A stretch of DNA of 64,000 nucleotides from CADEED01 sp020442965 (GCA_041395525.1 JAWLAH010000004.1:186001-250000); one strand, 5' to 3'; shown: positions 34,047 through 43,265, counted from the first letter of the stretch. Notes: generated by a model from the sequence alone, not told the origin. Numbers and translations: made by a program.

Positions 34047-34748
34047 ATGCCAGCCCCTGATAGCGACGGTCGCGCGCGCCTGAGTCCCCTGGACGAATTA
34101 CTCGTTGTGGCGGGCAAGGCGCTGAAAACCCTATTCGCACCCCCCGCCGCCGCGCGACCCAACCCGGCTGATGCCGCGCAAGCAAAGCGGCACGCGGCAC
34201 GAGCTGGCGCCGCGACGACAGGCACGCCGGAACTGTCCGATTCCGCTCGCCGCTTGGCGGCGGAGCTGATGCGTGTAAACCATGCGGGGGAAATCGCCGC
34301 CCAGGCCCTCTATCACGCGCAATCACTCACCGCGCGCAACGCAGCAACGCGCACCTTGCTGCAGCGCGCGGCGCGCGAGGAAGGCGATCACCTCGCCTGG
34401 TGCCATGAACGCCTCGCGGAGCTGGACGATCGTCCCAGCCTGTTGACACCGGTGTGGTACGCAGGATCGTTCGCAATCGGTACGCTGGCCGGGCTGATGG
34501 GCGACCGTGTCAGCCTGGGTTTCGTTGCCGAAACCGAGCGTCAGGTCGAGGGTCACCTTCGAGGCCACCTCGATCGTCTGCCGCGAGAGGATTCGCGCAG
34601 TCGCGCCATCGTCGAGGCGATGCGCCGCGATGAAACCGTCCACGGCCGCGACGCGGTGCTAGCTGGTGCGGCCGAGCTGCCCAGCCCGGTGCGCGAACTG
34701 ATGCGTGCAACGGCCAAAATCATGACCGTCACTGCCGCGCGCCTGTAA
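34047..34748 (+). CDS. coq7: 3-demethoxyubiquinol 3-hydroxylase (Coq7)
   Basis: The 233-residue diiron protein hydroxylates demethoxyubiquinol at ring position C6 in ubiquinone synthesis. The four-helix ligands are visible: E in RVNHAGEIAAQALY, ExxH in REEGDHLAWCHE, E in ETERQVEGHL and ExxH in DETVHGRDA. The N-terminal 60 residues are a low-complexity Ala/Arg/Pro stretch longer than in yeast Coq7. No ribosome binding site precedes the ATG, fitting a leaderless message. It complements the ubiH and ubiI-like hydroxylases at 22-25 kb. Confidence 0.93.
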   Translation: MPAPDSDGRARLSPLDELLVVAGKALKTLFAPPAAARPNPADAAQAKRHAARAGAATTGTPELSDSARRLAAELMRVNHAGEIAAQALYHAQSLTARNAATRTLLQRAAREEGDHLAWCHERLAELDDRPSLLTPVWYAGSFAIGTLAGLMGDRVSLGFVAETERQVEGHLRGHLDRLPREDSRSRAIVEAMRRDETVHGRDAVLAGAAELPSPVRELMRATAKIMTVTAARL

Positions 34749-34830
34749 CAGTATTTGACGGTGATCCCCCGTGGCCTTGCAGCTCTTTCCGGCCTATATT
34801 GGGAGGGTGGCCATTACGACTCGTCCAGTT

Positions 34831-34846
34831 TGTGAAACCGGTCACC
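34831..34846 (+). promoter_or_regulatory. CRP/Clp-type binding site upstream of the clp-like gene
   Basis: TGTGA-AACCGG-TCACC matches the CRP consensus TGTGA-N6-TCACA in nine of ten half-site bases. It lies about 100 bases before the start codon of a CRP-family gene, so autoregulation is likely. The rest of the gap 34749-34949 holds AT-rich promoter-like sequence (TTATGTAATACAAAG) without a confident -35/-10 pair. Confidence 0.6.
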
Positions 34847-34949
34847 CTATGCAAGCGACTTAACGCTTGCGACCGAAATGCTTTATGTAATACAAAGCTC
34901 TAGGTCATTTATCTGTAGGACGAGACACATGCTTGCGAGGGAGATTTCC

Positions 34950-35714
34950 ATGGAAGAAGCGGTCAAACCGCTCAGCGACATTCCGGCCATCAACCGGTTC
35001 CTGAGTTACTGCCGGATCCGCACCGTGCCGTCCAAGACGGTCATCATCCATGCCGGGGACCTGCCCGACGTCCTCTACTACATCATCAGCGGCTCTGTCG
35101 AAGTGATGATCGAGGATGAGGAGGGCAACGAGATGGTGCTGGCTTACCTGAACAAGGGTCAGTTCTTTGGTGAGATGGGCCTGTTCCACGAATCACCGAC
35201 GCGCAGCGCATGGGTGCGTACGCGCAACCATTGCGAACTCGCCGAGATGACTTACCCGCGCTTCCGCCAGATTGCTGCTGAGAGTCCGGGTCTGGTTTTC
35301 GAACTGGCGACCCAACTCGCGACTCGCCTGGATCGCACCAATCGCAAATTGGGTGATCTCGCTTTCGTCGATGTCACAGGTCGCGTCGCGCACGCCATCA
35401 TGGATCTGTGCGGCGAGCCTGATGCAATGACACATCCCGAGGGCATGCAGATCAAGGTCAGCCGTCAGGAGTTATCGCGGCTCGTGGGCTGCTCGCGCGA
35501 AATGGCGGGCCGCGTGCTGAAAGTGCTCGAGGATCAGGGCCTGTTGCGCGCCACCGGCAAGACGATTGTGGTCTTCAACGCGCGCCCGAAAATGAAGACG
35601 CGCCCGGTCATCGTGCCCGTTATCGGTGGTGGCGCAAAGCCGCCGACGGCGCCTCTGAAGCAGACACGCATCGTCGATGAAGATGACGAAGATGATGAGG
35701 ATGACGACGAGTAA
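34950..35714 (+). CDS. clp: CRP/Clp-family transcription regulator with acidic tail
   Basis: The 254-residue protein has a cyclic-nucleotide domain (GEMGLFHESPTRSAWVRT with the phosphate-binding Glu, Arg and Ser) and a C-terminal helix-turn-helix VSRQELSRLVGCSREMAGRVL at about 165-185, very close to Xanthomonas Clp and E. coli CRP. The ligand may be cAMP or, as in Clp, c-di-GMP. The position equivalent to CRP Thr127 is kept while Ser128 is Asn. A 45-residue extension ends in DEDDEDDEDDDE, absent from CRP and Clp. GAGGGAGA precedes the ATG at 34950. Confidence 0.9.
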   Translation: MEEAVKPLSDIPAINRFLSYCRIRTVPSKTVIIHAGDLPDVLYYIISGSVEVMIEDEEGNEMVLAYLNKGQFFGEMGLFHESPTRSAWVRTRNHCELAEMTYPRFRQIAAESPGLVFELATQLATRLDRTNRKLGDLAFVDVTGRVAHAIMDLCGEPDAMTHPEGMQIKVSRQELSRLVGCSREMAGRVLKVLEDQGLLRATGKTIVVFNARPKMKTRPVIVPVIGGGAKPPTAPLKQTRIVDEDDEDDEDDDE

Positions 35715-35733
35715 TCGTTAGCAGAACCGGCAC

Positions 35734-35758
35734 AGCCGGCTCCGACACGGAGCCGGCT
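35734..35758. terminator. Bidirectional hairpin between clp and rpe
   Basis: AGCCGGCTCC and GGAGCCGGCT are perfect ten-base arms with a five-base loop, between two convergent genes. T-richness downstream is weak on both strands (GTCTCTCT on plus), so termination efficiency is uncertain. Confidence 0.6.
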
Positions 35759-35786
35759 GTCTCTCTACAGATCGGCGAGCCGCAGC

Positions 35787-36464
35787 CTAACGACTTGCCG
35801 CCGCGATTTCGGCGCGCATGGTCTTGATGGTCGTCGCGTAGTCTTGTGATCCAAAGATCGCCGAACCTGCGACGAACGTATCCGCACCGGCCGCCGCAAT
35901 CTCGCGGATATTGCCCGGTTTGACGCCCCCGTCGATCTCCAGCCGCACGTCGCGACCCAGCTTCGTGATCCGCTGCCTGACCGCGCGTAGCTTGTCGAGC
36001 GCCGAGCTGATGAACGTCTGGCCGGCAAAACCAGGGTTCACTGACATGACCAGTACCATGTCGAGCTGCTCGAGCGTGTAGTCGAGGCAATCGAGCGGCG
36101 TGGCAGGGTTCAAAACGAGTCCCGGCCGGCAGCCATGCTCACGTATCAATCCGATGGTTCGATCGATATGCCGCGACGCTTCCGGATGAAATGAAATATA
36201 CGTCGCGCCAGCCGCAGCGAAGTCGGCCACTATGCGATCGACCGGCTGCACCATCAGATGCACGTCGATCGGGACTCTCACACCGTGTTTATGCAACGCT
36301 GCGCAAACGAGCGGGCCGATGGTCAGATTGGGCACGTAATGGTTATCCATCACATCGAAATGGATCAGATCTGCGCCCGCTGTCACCACGGCATCCACTT
36401 CCTCGCCCAGTCGCGCGAAGTCGGCGGACAAAATGCTCGGTGCGATCCAGCTCTTGGCAATCAT
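35787..36464 (-). CDS. rpe: Ribulose-phosphate 3-epimerase
   Basis: The 225-residue TIM-barrel enzyme interconverts ribulose and xylulose 5-phosphates. It has APSILSADFARLGEEV, HFDVMDNHYVPNLTIGP with metal-binding His and Asp, DVHLMV, MSVNPGFAGQ and EIDGGVKPGN with the second catalytic Asp. It follows djlA by nine bases on the minus strand. Confidence 0.97.
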   Translation of the reverse strand: MIAKSWIAPSILSADFARLGEEVDAVVTAGADLIHFDVMDNHYVPNLTIGPLVCAALHKHGVRVPIDVHLMVQPVDRIVADFAAAGATYISFHPEASRHIDRTIGLIREHGCRPGLVLNPATPLDCLDYTLEQLDMVLVMSVNPGFAGQTFISSALDKLRAVRQRITKLGRDVRLEIDGGVKPGNIREIAAAGADTFVAGSAIFGSQDYATTIKTMRAEIAAASR

Positions 36465-36473
36465 GTGGGGAGT

Positions 36474-37334
36474 TTACGTCAGGTCGCGCCGTTCACGGAT
36501 CAAGTCGTACGCCTCGATGATTTGCTGCGTGCGCTGCTTGGCGTGCTCCAGCATCGACTCGGGCAGACCATTCGCCTGCAGTTTGTCGGGATGATGTTTT
36601 GAGATCTGCCGCCGGTAAGCCTTGACGACCTCTTCGTTGGACGCTGTCGACTCGATCTCAAGGACGGCGTAGGCGTCGACCATCTGCATCCTGGGGCTCG
36701 TGGCAGGCGTCCGCCGCCCGCCGTGCGACGTTCGTTCCTGGTTGCGCTCCTGCCCAGCCGCGGCGCGCCGGATACGAAGTACCGCTTCCATATGCACAAG
36801 CTCGAGCCCTGACACGCCGAGGAGGCCCGCGATGTCGTGCAGAATCGACCGCGCGGGCCCCTGCAGATCGGTGCCGGCAATGGCCGCCTCGAGCTGGATC
36901 TCGAGAAACACCCGCAACAGGTCTGGGCGGTCAGCGCACGCTCGGCGCAGGCCGGTCACACTCTCGTCCAGATCGAAGCGGGCGCTCTTGCCGCGTGAAA
37001 AATGATCGATCGCGCCGCGCACCGCCACGGGATCGAGCTTGAGGGAATGCATGACGCCACGCGCCGCATTGATCTCGGCCTCTGAGACCCGACCGTCGCT
37101 CTTTGCGACATATCCCATGACCTGAAAGGTTGTCGCGAAGAACCGGTCGCTAACAGCCCCGACATCCGCGCTCGAGCGACTACCGTTGCTCCTCCCGTCG
37201 CGACGTGAGCGCACACGCTTCGGCGCCCCGATATGAGCGTCGTACTGATGGCCGAGCAGCGCACCGACCGCGACACCCCATGGCCCGAATGCGGCGCCGA
37301 TAACGCCGCCAACCAGTTTTCCCGTCCACTTCAT
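36474..37334 (-). CDS. djlA: DnaJ-like membrane co-chaperone DjlA
   Basis: The 286-residue protein has an N-terminal glycine-rich transmembrane helix (about 8-28), a TerB-like helical domain in the middle (FFATTFQVMGYVAKSDGRVSEAEI segment start) and a C-terminal J domain with DAYAVLEIESTASNEEVVK and the HPD tripeptide in SKHHPDKL. It stimulates DnaK at the inner membrane. It is divergent from purC and shares a transcript with rpe. Confidence 0.93.
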   Translation of the reverse strand: MKWTGKLVGGVIGAAFGPWGVAVGALLGHQYDAHIGAPKRVRSRRDGRSNGSRSSADVGAVSDRFFATTFQVMGYVAKSDGRVSEAEINAARGVMHSLKLDPVAVRGAIDHFSRGKSARFDLDESVTGLRRACADRPDLLRVFLEIQLEAAIAGTDLQGPARSILHDIAGLLGVSGLELVHMEAVLRIRRAAAGQERNQERTSHGGRRTPATSPRMQMVDAYAVLEIESTASNEEVVKAYRRQISKHHPDKLQANGLPESMLEHAKQRTQQIIEAYDLIRERRDLT

Positions 37335-37386
37335 CGCGGTTATAGTAGCAGGCGAGCGCTGCCCGCTCCCGTGACGAACTTACGCT

Positions 37387-38292
37387 TTGACCAAACTTCC
37401 ACCCCCCGTTCACAGCACCGACCTGCACGGTCTCAGCAAGCTACACACCGGCAAGGTGCGCGACATCTATGCGATCGATGACGCTCATATGCTGATCGTC
37501 ACGACCGACCGCCTGTCCGCGTTCGACGTGGTGTTACCCGACCCGATTCCGCACAAGGGCCAGGTGCTAACGGAAATTTCGAATTTCTGGTTCAACAAGA
37601 CACGGCACATCGTCGACAACCATCTAACTGATCGGCCGCTCGAAGAGCTGCCGCTGTCCGCGAGCGAACGCGTGTTGCTCGCGGATCGCGCGATCATCGT
37701 GCGGCGCCTCAAGGCGATTCCCGTCGAAGCCGTCGTGCGCGGCTATCTCATTGGTTCCGGCTGGAAGGACTACCAACGCAGCGGCGCCATCTGCGGTATC
37801 CAGTTGCCCAGAGGACTGGCGCAGGCGCAGCAACTGGCCGAACCAGTGTTCACACCCGCGACCAAAGCGGCTGTCGGCGATCATGACGAGAACATATCAT
37901 TCGAGCACACTGCGCGTTTGCTGGGCGGGGACATCGCGACGCAGGTACGCGACACCGCACTCGCGCTGTATCGATTCGCTTGCGAGCATGCTAAAGCCCG
38001 CGGAATTATCATCGCGGATACCAAATTTGAATTTGGACTCGACCCGGCAGGGAAGCTCGTCTTGATCGACGAGGCATTGACGCCCGATTCATCGCGCTTC
38101 TGGCCGGCCGAGACTTACCGCGTCGGAATCAGCCCACCCTCTTTCGACAAGCAGTTCGTACGCGATTATCTGGAAACGCTCGACTGGGACAAGCGTGCGC
38201 CCGGACCGCGATTGCCGACCGGTATTATCGAGCAGACTGCGGCGAAGTACCGCGAAGCCCTGGCGCGACTCACAGGCCCCGCAAGTACTTGA
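37387..38292 (+). CDS. purC: SAICAR synthase
   Basis: The 301-residue enzyme joins aspartate to CAIR in purine synthesis. Its long eukaryote/Gram-negative form has GKVRDIYAIDDAHMLIVTTDRLSAFD at the N-terminus (seen from residue 22), VEAVVRGYLIGSGWKDYQ and DTKFEFGLDPAGKLVLIDE. The start is TTG at 37387; an in-frame TGA lies four codons upstream and no ATG occurs before residue 35, so TTG is needed to keep the conserved N-terminus. The ribosome binding site is weak. Confidence 0.94.
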   Translation: MTKLPPPVHSTDLHGLSKLHTGKVRDIYAIDDAHMLIVTTDRLSAFDVVLPDPIPHKGQVLTEISNFWFNKTRHIVDNHLTDRPLEELPLSASERVLLADRAIIVRRLKAIPVEAVVRGYLIGSGWKDYQRSGAICGIQLPRGLAQAQQLAEPVFTPATKAAVGDHDENISFEHTARLLGGDIATQVRDTALALYRFACEHAKARGIIIADTKFEFGLDPAGKLVLIDEALTPDSSRFWPAETYRVGISPPSFDKQFVRDYLETLDWDKRAPGPRLPTGIIEQTAAKYREALARLTGPAST

Positions 38293-38313
38293 TCCGGCGG
38301 GAGCCGCGCAGCC

Positions 38314-39066
38314 ATGCCACAACGCTCCGACGCCAGCTACTTCCCCAGGTATCCCGCTCTCACGGCGTCGCTCGCGCTGTTGGCCATGCTTGGGTTGTTA
38401 GTGGCCTTTTTTGGCGCTTTGACCGGCGATGCGTACAAGATCTTCGCCGCAATCGCGATCGGCATGGCGAGCCTGGGCGTAGGCATCGCCGCGATTCTGT
38501 CCTGGGTGTGGAGCATGCCTTGGCGCCGCGCGATGCCGTTGGTCGCGGTGGGTACGGTGTTGCTGACAAGCGTTTGCTGGGGCGCCGTGCAATGGATAGG
38601 TGCCACAGACGCAGCGCGCAGAATCGAACGACAAGCCGCGGCCGAGCGGGAAACAGCGCGCCAATACCTGCACGCACCCGCCTATTCCTTCACCGATGTG
38701 GACTATGACCCGAGGGCCAACCGTTTGATCGCGCGACGGCCCAATGACAACGGGACTTTCAGCAATATGATTTTTGTTGTGCCATTTTCTGACGAGGTAG
38801 TGCTGATCGTCCAGGACAATGCGCCAACCTATCTGTTCGACGGCAAATCATCGTCGCGCGTGGTGTACGACGGCCACATCGAACAGGTGACAGATCTCAC
38901 CGCCGGACATTTTGTGTATCACGGCAAGCGCTACGCACATCCAGACCTTCGCTACGACATTGAGAGCGGCGACTCGGCGGCGCACAGTGATGGCGCCCTG
39001 AAACTACCGCGGCTGGTCGCGCAGATCGCACCCGATCGCAGCGCTTTCGCGACATCCCTGGACTAA
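38314..39066 (+). CDS. Hypothetical membrane protein
   Basis: The 250-residue protein has three hydrophobic helices (about 14-36, 42-66 and 73-95) and a C-terminal domain of about 150 residues that should be periplasmic. That domain is beta-rich and includes NMIFVVPFSDEVVLIVQDN and TAGHFVYHGKRYAHPDLRY. I do not recognise a family. GGGAG precedes the ATG. It follows purC by 21 bases and overlaps the convergent BtuF-like gene by four bases. Confidence 0.6.
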   Translation: MPQRSDASYFPRYPALTASLALLAMLGLLVAFFGALTGDAYKIFAAIAIGMASLGVGIAAILSWVWSMPWRRAMPLVAVGTVLLTSVCWGAVQWIGATDAARRIERQAAAERETARQYLHAPAYSFTDVDYDPRANRLIARRPNDNGTFSNMIFVVPFSDEVVLIVQDNAPTYLFDGKSSSRVVYDGHIEQVTDLTAGHFVYHGKRYAHPDLRYDIESGDSAAHSDGALKLPRLVAQIAPDRSAFATSLD

Positions 39067-39881
39067 CAGCGGTTGCGGCGTGCCTTCGCCCAGCGATCGA
39101 TCACGCGTTGAATGGCAGCGAGTCCATCAGTCAGGGCCGCGGGACCTGGTTGCAGGATGATCGATGACTTGATCTCGTAGAGATGACCGTCGACGACCGC
39201 CGGAACGTCCTGCCAACCCGGGCGCTCAGCCACGCGTTCCGGCCGAAACTTCTTGCCGCACCAGGACCCGAGGATCATGTCGGGCGCGCGGCGCGGTACT
39301 TCGAGCGGATCGGCGATGATCCGATTCTTGCCGAGCGATTCGCATGCCAGCTCCGGGAAGCAATCACGGCCGCCGGCGATACCGATCAGCTCCGATACCC
39401 AGCGGATCGCCGAGATCTGCGGTTCGTCCCATTCCTCGAAATAGACTGTCGGTCGTGTTGTTAGTGCTGCGGCGCGCTCACGCGCATGCGCCAGACCAGT
39501 CTCGAGCTTCGTGACGAGCGCGAGTGTCTTGTCCTCGCAACCGACCATGCCGCCCAGCACACGGATGGTGCGCAGAATCTCCGCGACACTGCGATGATTG
39601 AAAACGTGTACCTCGACGCCGGCGCGCACCAGGTCCGCCGCGATATCCGCCTGCAGATCGGAAAATCCGAGCACCAGATCGGGCTGCAGCGCGATGATCC
39701 TGTCGATCTTCGCACTCGTAAACGCCGAGACTCGAGGCTTCTCTTTGCGGGCGATGGGTGGACGGACCGTAAAGCCCGAAATGCCGACGATCCGCCAGTC
39801 CTCACCCAGCAGATAGAGCGTTTCGGTCGTTTCTTCCGTTAGGCAAACGATTCGTTCAGGGTAACCACGGCCGCGCGACAT
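39063..39881 (-). CDS. BtuF-like substrate-binding protein without signal peptide
   Basis: The 272-residue protein has the class III periplasmic-binding fold of BtuF/FhuD: RIVCLTEETTETLYLLGEDWRIVGIS at the start (from residue 10), KIDRIIALQPDLVLGF, GVEVHVFN and EEWDEPQISAIRWVSELI. It would bind a corrinoid or heme-like ligand. The start at 39881 gives no export signal, and no ABC permease or ATPase gene is adjacent, so it may act in the cytoplasm, as some related corrinoid-salvage proteins are thought to, or the true start lies elsewhere. Confidence 0.8.
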   Translation of the reverse strand: MSRGRGYPERIVCLTEETTETLYLLGEDWRIVGISGFTVRPPIARKEKPRVSAFTSAKIDRIIALQPDLVLGFSDLQADIAADLVRAGVEVHVFNHRSVAEILRTIRVLGGMVGCEDKTLALVTKLETGLAHARERAAALTTRPTVYFEEWDEPQISAIRWVSELIGIAGGRDCFPELACESLGKNRIIADPLEVPRRAPDMILGSWCGKKFRPERVAERPGWQDVPAVVDGHLYEIKSSIILQPGPAALTDGLAAIQRVIDRWAKARRNRC

Positions 39882-39938
39882 TGAGCCAATCTAATCGAGT
39901 GACACTGGCGTGTCAGCCTCTTATTCTTGAGCTTCGAA

Positions 39939-41246
39939 ATGTTGGCTGCTGTATTCAACTGGCTCGATGGCTGGCTGTTTGGCGATCTCGCCAATGGCCC
40001 CTCGCCCATTGGCACCCTGCTGCGCATTTTACGCTACCCCTACGCGCTCCTGCGCGATCTGCTGCGTGGACAGATCAATCTGTATGCAATGGGGCTGGTG
40101 TATGCAACCCTGCTTTCGCTAATCCCGCTCGTCGCGTTCAGTTTTGCCATACTCAAGGTGTTTGGCGCGCACCGCGATCTCGAACCGATCATCTACGAGT
40201 TCTTCCGGCCGCTCGGCGACGCGGCAACCGATCTCACCGCGCGAGTCATGCAGTTTGCCGACAATGTGAGCACCGGCATCGTCGGTTCAGTCGGCTTCGC
40301 ACTGTTGTTATGGACGCTGATCGGTACGATCAAGAAGGTTGAGGACGGCTTCAACTTCGTGTGGCGCGTCGAACAGGCGCGCGGCATCGGTCGACGGATC
40401 ACAGAGTACGCGGCGCTGTTGATTCTGGGACCCCTGTTGCTGGTCGCGTTCATCGGGCTTTCGCACGTCGCGCTCGACAGCACCGCGGCTCAGTGGGCCC
40501 GGGAACTGCCACTGATGAATCGCGTGTTTGCCTGGGGCATCGGCCTGTCGCCGTACCTGGTCGTCACCGCGATGTTCACGGCCCTGTATATGTTCGTGCC
40601 CAATACGCGGGTCGCATTCGTCCCGGCGCTCATCGGCGGCCTGACTGCGGGCATCTTGTGGGCAGCCGTCGGCAAAGTGTTCACGGCGATGGTGGTCTAT
40701 ACCACTCGCCTGACGATCGTCTATGCCGGTTTCGCGATCATTGTCGCAGCGCTCTTGTGGACCTATCTCGGTTGGCTGATCCTGCTGGTCGGGGCGCGAT
40801 TGTCCTTCTACGTCCAGAATCGCAATCACCTGCGGCTCGGACTCGTTGAGATCCGCCTCTCAGCGCAAGAGCTCGAGAAGCTTGCGCTCAAGATCATGTA
40901 CCTCGTCGCACTGAGCCACACGCAAGGTGCATCGCGCTGGTCAGTGCAGTCGCTAGCGGATGAGCTCCGGATGCCTGGCATCGCCATCGCGCAGAGTGTC
41001 GGGAGCTTGGAACAGGCCAAGCTCATCGTCGCCAGCGACGACGACATTCTGCTTCCCGCTCGCGATATCGGTCACATCACTTTGAACGAGATCATCGGTG
41101 TGGCGCGTTCGCAAAAGAGCGGTCAGCTGCCTGCAGAAGGCAAGGCGCTCCCAGCGGTCGATCGGATTACCGAACAGCTCGAGGCCGCATGGCGGCTCAC
41201 GTGCGCTGACCAAACGCTCCGCGATCTGGTCGAAGCGAACGCCTGA
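39939..41246 (+). CDS. YihY/BrkB-family membrane protein
   Basis: The 435-residue protein has six transmembrane helices of the YihY (formerly RNase BN) family, including LVYATLLSLIPLVAFSFAI, YMFVPNTRVAFVPALIGGL and YAGFAIIVAALLWTYLGWLILLVGA-like helices. The C-terminal 140 residues form a soluble domain resembling a winged helix (SVQSLADELRMPGIAIAQSV), an extension seen in longer members. Function is unproven; the old RNase assignment is wrong. The ATG at 39939 is used; a TTG four codons upstream is possible. Confidence 0.9.
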   Translation: MLAAVFNWLDGWLFGDLANGPSPIGTLLRILRYPYALLRDLLRGQINLYAMGLVYATLLSLIPLVAFSFAILKVFGAHRDLEPIIYEFFRPLGDAATDLTARVMQFADNVSTGIVGSVGFALLLWTLIGTIKKVEDGFNFVWRVEQARGIGRRITEYAALLILGPLLLVAFIGLSHVALDSTAAQWARELPLMNRVFAWGIGLSPYLVVTAMFTALYMFVPNTRVAFVPALIGGLTAGILWAAVGKVFTAMVVYTTRLTIVYAGFAIIVAALLWTYLGWLILLVGARLSFYVQNRNHLRLGLVEIRLSAQELEKLALKIMYLVALSHTQGASRWSVQSLADELRMPGIAIAQSVGSLEQAKLIVASDDDILLPARDIGHITLNEIIGVARSQKSGQLPAEGKALPAVDRITEQLEAAWRLTCADQTLRDLVEANA

Positions 41247-41369
41247 CTGGCCGGTGCCATCCGGATACCCATGGTCCGTGCACCGGCTCGATCCGCACGG
41301 CACGAGGAATTCGTGCCGTGCATCGATACTTGAGCCGGCGTCAGGTTCGCCACACGCCACTCCTCCTGC

Positions 41370-42716
41370 TCATTCGCCCGCGATGGTCATCTCGCCAACC
41401 AGTACCGATCCGCAGCGGATACTGCTGCGATAGTCCACGTCGCTGCCAAGCGCGACTATTCCCGCCAGCATGTCCTTGAGATTGCCCGCGATCGTGACTT
41501 CCTGAACGGCGTGGGCGATCGCGCCGTCCTGCACCCAGAACCCCGTTGCGCCGCGCGAGTAATCGCCGGTCACGCCGTTCACGCCCTGTCCCATCATTTC
41601 GGTCACGATCAGGCCGCGCCCAAGTTTTCGTAACAATTCTTCTGACGTCAGTGCGCCAGTACGTGACGTCACGGTCAAATTGTGCGTGCCGCCCGCATTG
41701 CCAGTCGTATGCAGCCCCAGCTTGCGCGCCGAATAACTACTTAGTACGTAACCGTCGAGCACGCCGCCACGGACCAATTCGCGGTCGCGCGTCGCCACGC
41801 CTTCACCATCAAACGGAGTGCTGCCCAATCCCTTCTGGATATGCGGCTGCTCGTGCACATCGAGCCAGGCGGGTAACACCTGCTGGCCGGCGCTACCTAA
41901 CAAGAATGACGACCTTCGATACTGACTGCTGCCGCGAATTGCCCCGATGAGGTGTCCAAACAGACCGCGCGCCACTTCGGGAGCGTACAACACCGGTGCG
42001 CGCTGGGTGGTCACTCGGCGCGCGCCCAGGCGCGCGATGGCACGTACCCCTGCCTGCCTGCCGACCAGCTCGGCGGATTCGAGATCCTGAGGGTCGCGCG
42101 CGGTGGAATACCAATAGTCGCGCTGCATGCCGTCGCCGGCGCCTGCCAGCAGAACGCAACTCACGGTATGACTACTGCTGGGATAGCCCGCGAGGAAGCC
42201 ATGCGAGTTGCCGTAGACGCGTACACCGCGATGCGTCGTAACCGATGCACCCTCGGAATTGTTGATACGCGGATCGACCGCTCGACCCGCCGCTTCGCAG
42301 CGCTGCGCGAGTTCGACGGCGGCTTCGGGCGACAGGGCCCAAGGATGGTCGAGGTCGAGATCGGGAATGTCACGCGCGAGATCGGACGGATCGGCGAGTC
42401 CCGCGCAAGGGTCTTCCGCAGTGTAGCGAGCGATCGAACAGGCCTTGGCGACACTATCTTCGACGGCCTGCACACTGAGATCCGCAGTGCTCGCCGAGCC
42501 CTTGCGCTGGCCGAAGTACACCGTGACGCCGAGCCCGCGGTCACGGTGGTACTCGACAGTCTCGACTTCGCCCAGGCGCACCGTCGTCGACAGCCCTTGC
42601 TGCAAACTCAGATCAACCTCGGCTTGCGAGGCGCCCGCGCGCTTGGCGGCCGCCAGCGCGCTCGAGGTAATTGCCTGAAGTTCTGGAATTCGCGTGACGT
42701 CGACAGCTTGTACCAT
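41370..42716 (-). CDS. pmbA: Metalloprotease PmbA/TldE subunit
   Basis: The 448-residue protein is the PmbA (TldE) half of the TldD/TldE protease. It contains EYHRDRGLGVTVYFGQRKGSAS and TRDRELVRGGVLDGYVLSSYSARKLG, and ends with SIRCGSVLVGEMTIAGE. The subunit lacks the metal-binding HExxxH that is present in TldD. The complex matures modified peptides and degrades the CcdA antitoxin in E. coli. It is divergent from darP, the standard gammaproteobacterial pairing. The partner tldD is 4 kb away. Confidence 0.95.
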   Translation of the reverse strand: MVQAVDVTRIPELQAITSSALAAAKRAGASQAEVDLSLQQGLSTTVRLGEVETVEYHRDRGLGVTVYFGQRKGSASTADLSVQAVEDSVAKACSIARYTAEDPCAGLADPSDLARDIPDLDLDHPWALSPEAAVELAQRCEAAGRAVDPRINNSEGASVTTHRGVRVYGNSHGFLAGYPSSSHTVSCVLLAGAGDGMQRDYWYSTARDPQDLESAELVGRQAGVRAIARLGARRVTTQRAPVLYAPEVARGLFGHLIGAIRGSSQYRRSSFLLGSAGQQVLPAWLDVHEQPHIQKGLGSTPFDGEGVATRDRELVRGGVLDGYVLSSYSARKLGLHTTGNAGGTHNLTVTSRTGALTSEELLRKLGRGLIVTEMMGQGVNGVTGDYSRGATGFWVQDGAIAHAVQEVTIAGNLKDMLAGIVALGSDVDYRSSIRCGSVLVGEMTIAGE

Positions 42717-42730
42717 GGCAGAATTGTACT

Positions 42731-43243
42731 GTGGACGACGACGACACAGAACGAAAGCCGAGCAAGAGTTCGCGCAAACGGTCGGCCCTCGAGGCCCAGA
42801 AGCTCGGCGAACGCCTGATCGCGTTGACGACCGCCGAACTCGACTCGCTGCCGCTCACCGAACCACTGCGCGATGCGATCGATCTCGCTCGTCGAATTTC
42901 AAGTCACGGCGGACTCGCCCGGCAGCGGCAGTACATCGGCAAACTGATGCGCTCGCTCGATACAACCGATATCGAAACGGCCCTCGCGACGCAAAACCGC
43001 GTGTCACTCGATCTCGCCCGCCAACACAAACAAGTCGAAGCATGGCGTGATCGGCTGCTGCGCGAGGGCGAGACGGGTTTGCAGGCTCTGGCAGCCGAGC
43101 ATCCGGGTCTGGCCCTCGACGATCTGGCGCCCCTGCTCGACCGGGCGCGCAATACGCACGCCGCCGAAGCCTTGCGCAGCCGTGCCAGTCGCGAGCTCTT
43201 CCGGGCCCTCAGAATACTGCTCGAACCGCACGCGACTCCCTGA
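42731..43243 (+). CDS. darP: Ribosome biogenesis factor DarP (YjgA)
   Basis: The 170-residue protein begins with a charged segment and has KSSRKRSALEAQKLGERLIAL (residues 11-31), LPLTEPLRDAIDLARRISSHG and GGLARQRQYIGKLMR, all DUF615 signatures. It associates with pre-50S particles. The GTG start lies 15 bases from the divergent pmbA start. Confidence 0.93.
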   Translation: MDDDDTERKPSKSSRKRSALEAQKLGERLIALTTAELDSLPLTEPLRDAIDLARRISSHGGLARQRQYIGKLMRSLDTTDIETALATQNRVSLDLARQHKQVEAWRDRLLREGETGLQALAAEHPGLALDDLAPLLDRARNTHAAEALRSRASRELFRALRILLEPHATP

Positions 43244-43265
43244 GGTAGCGTGTTAGAATGGATCG

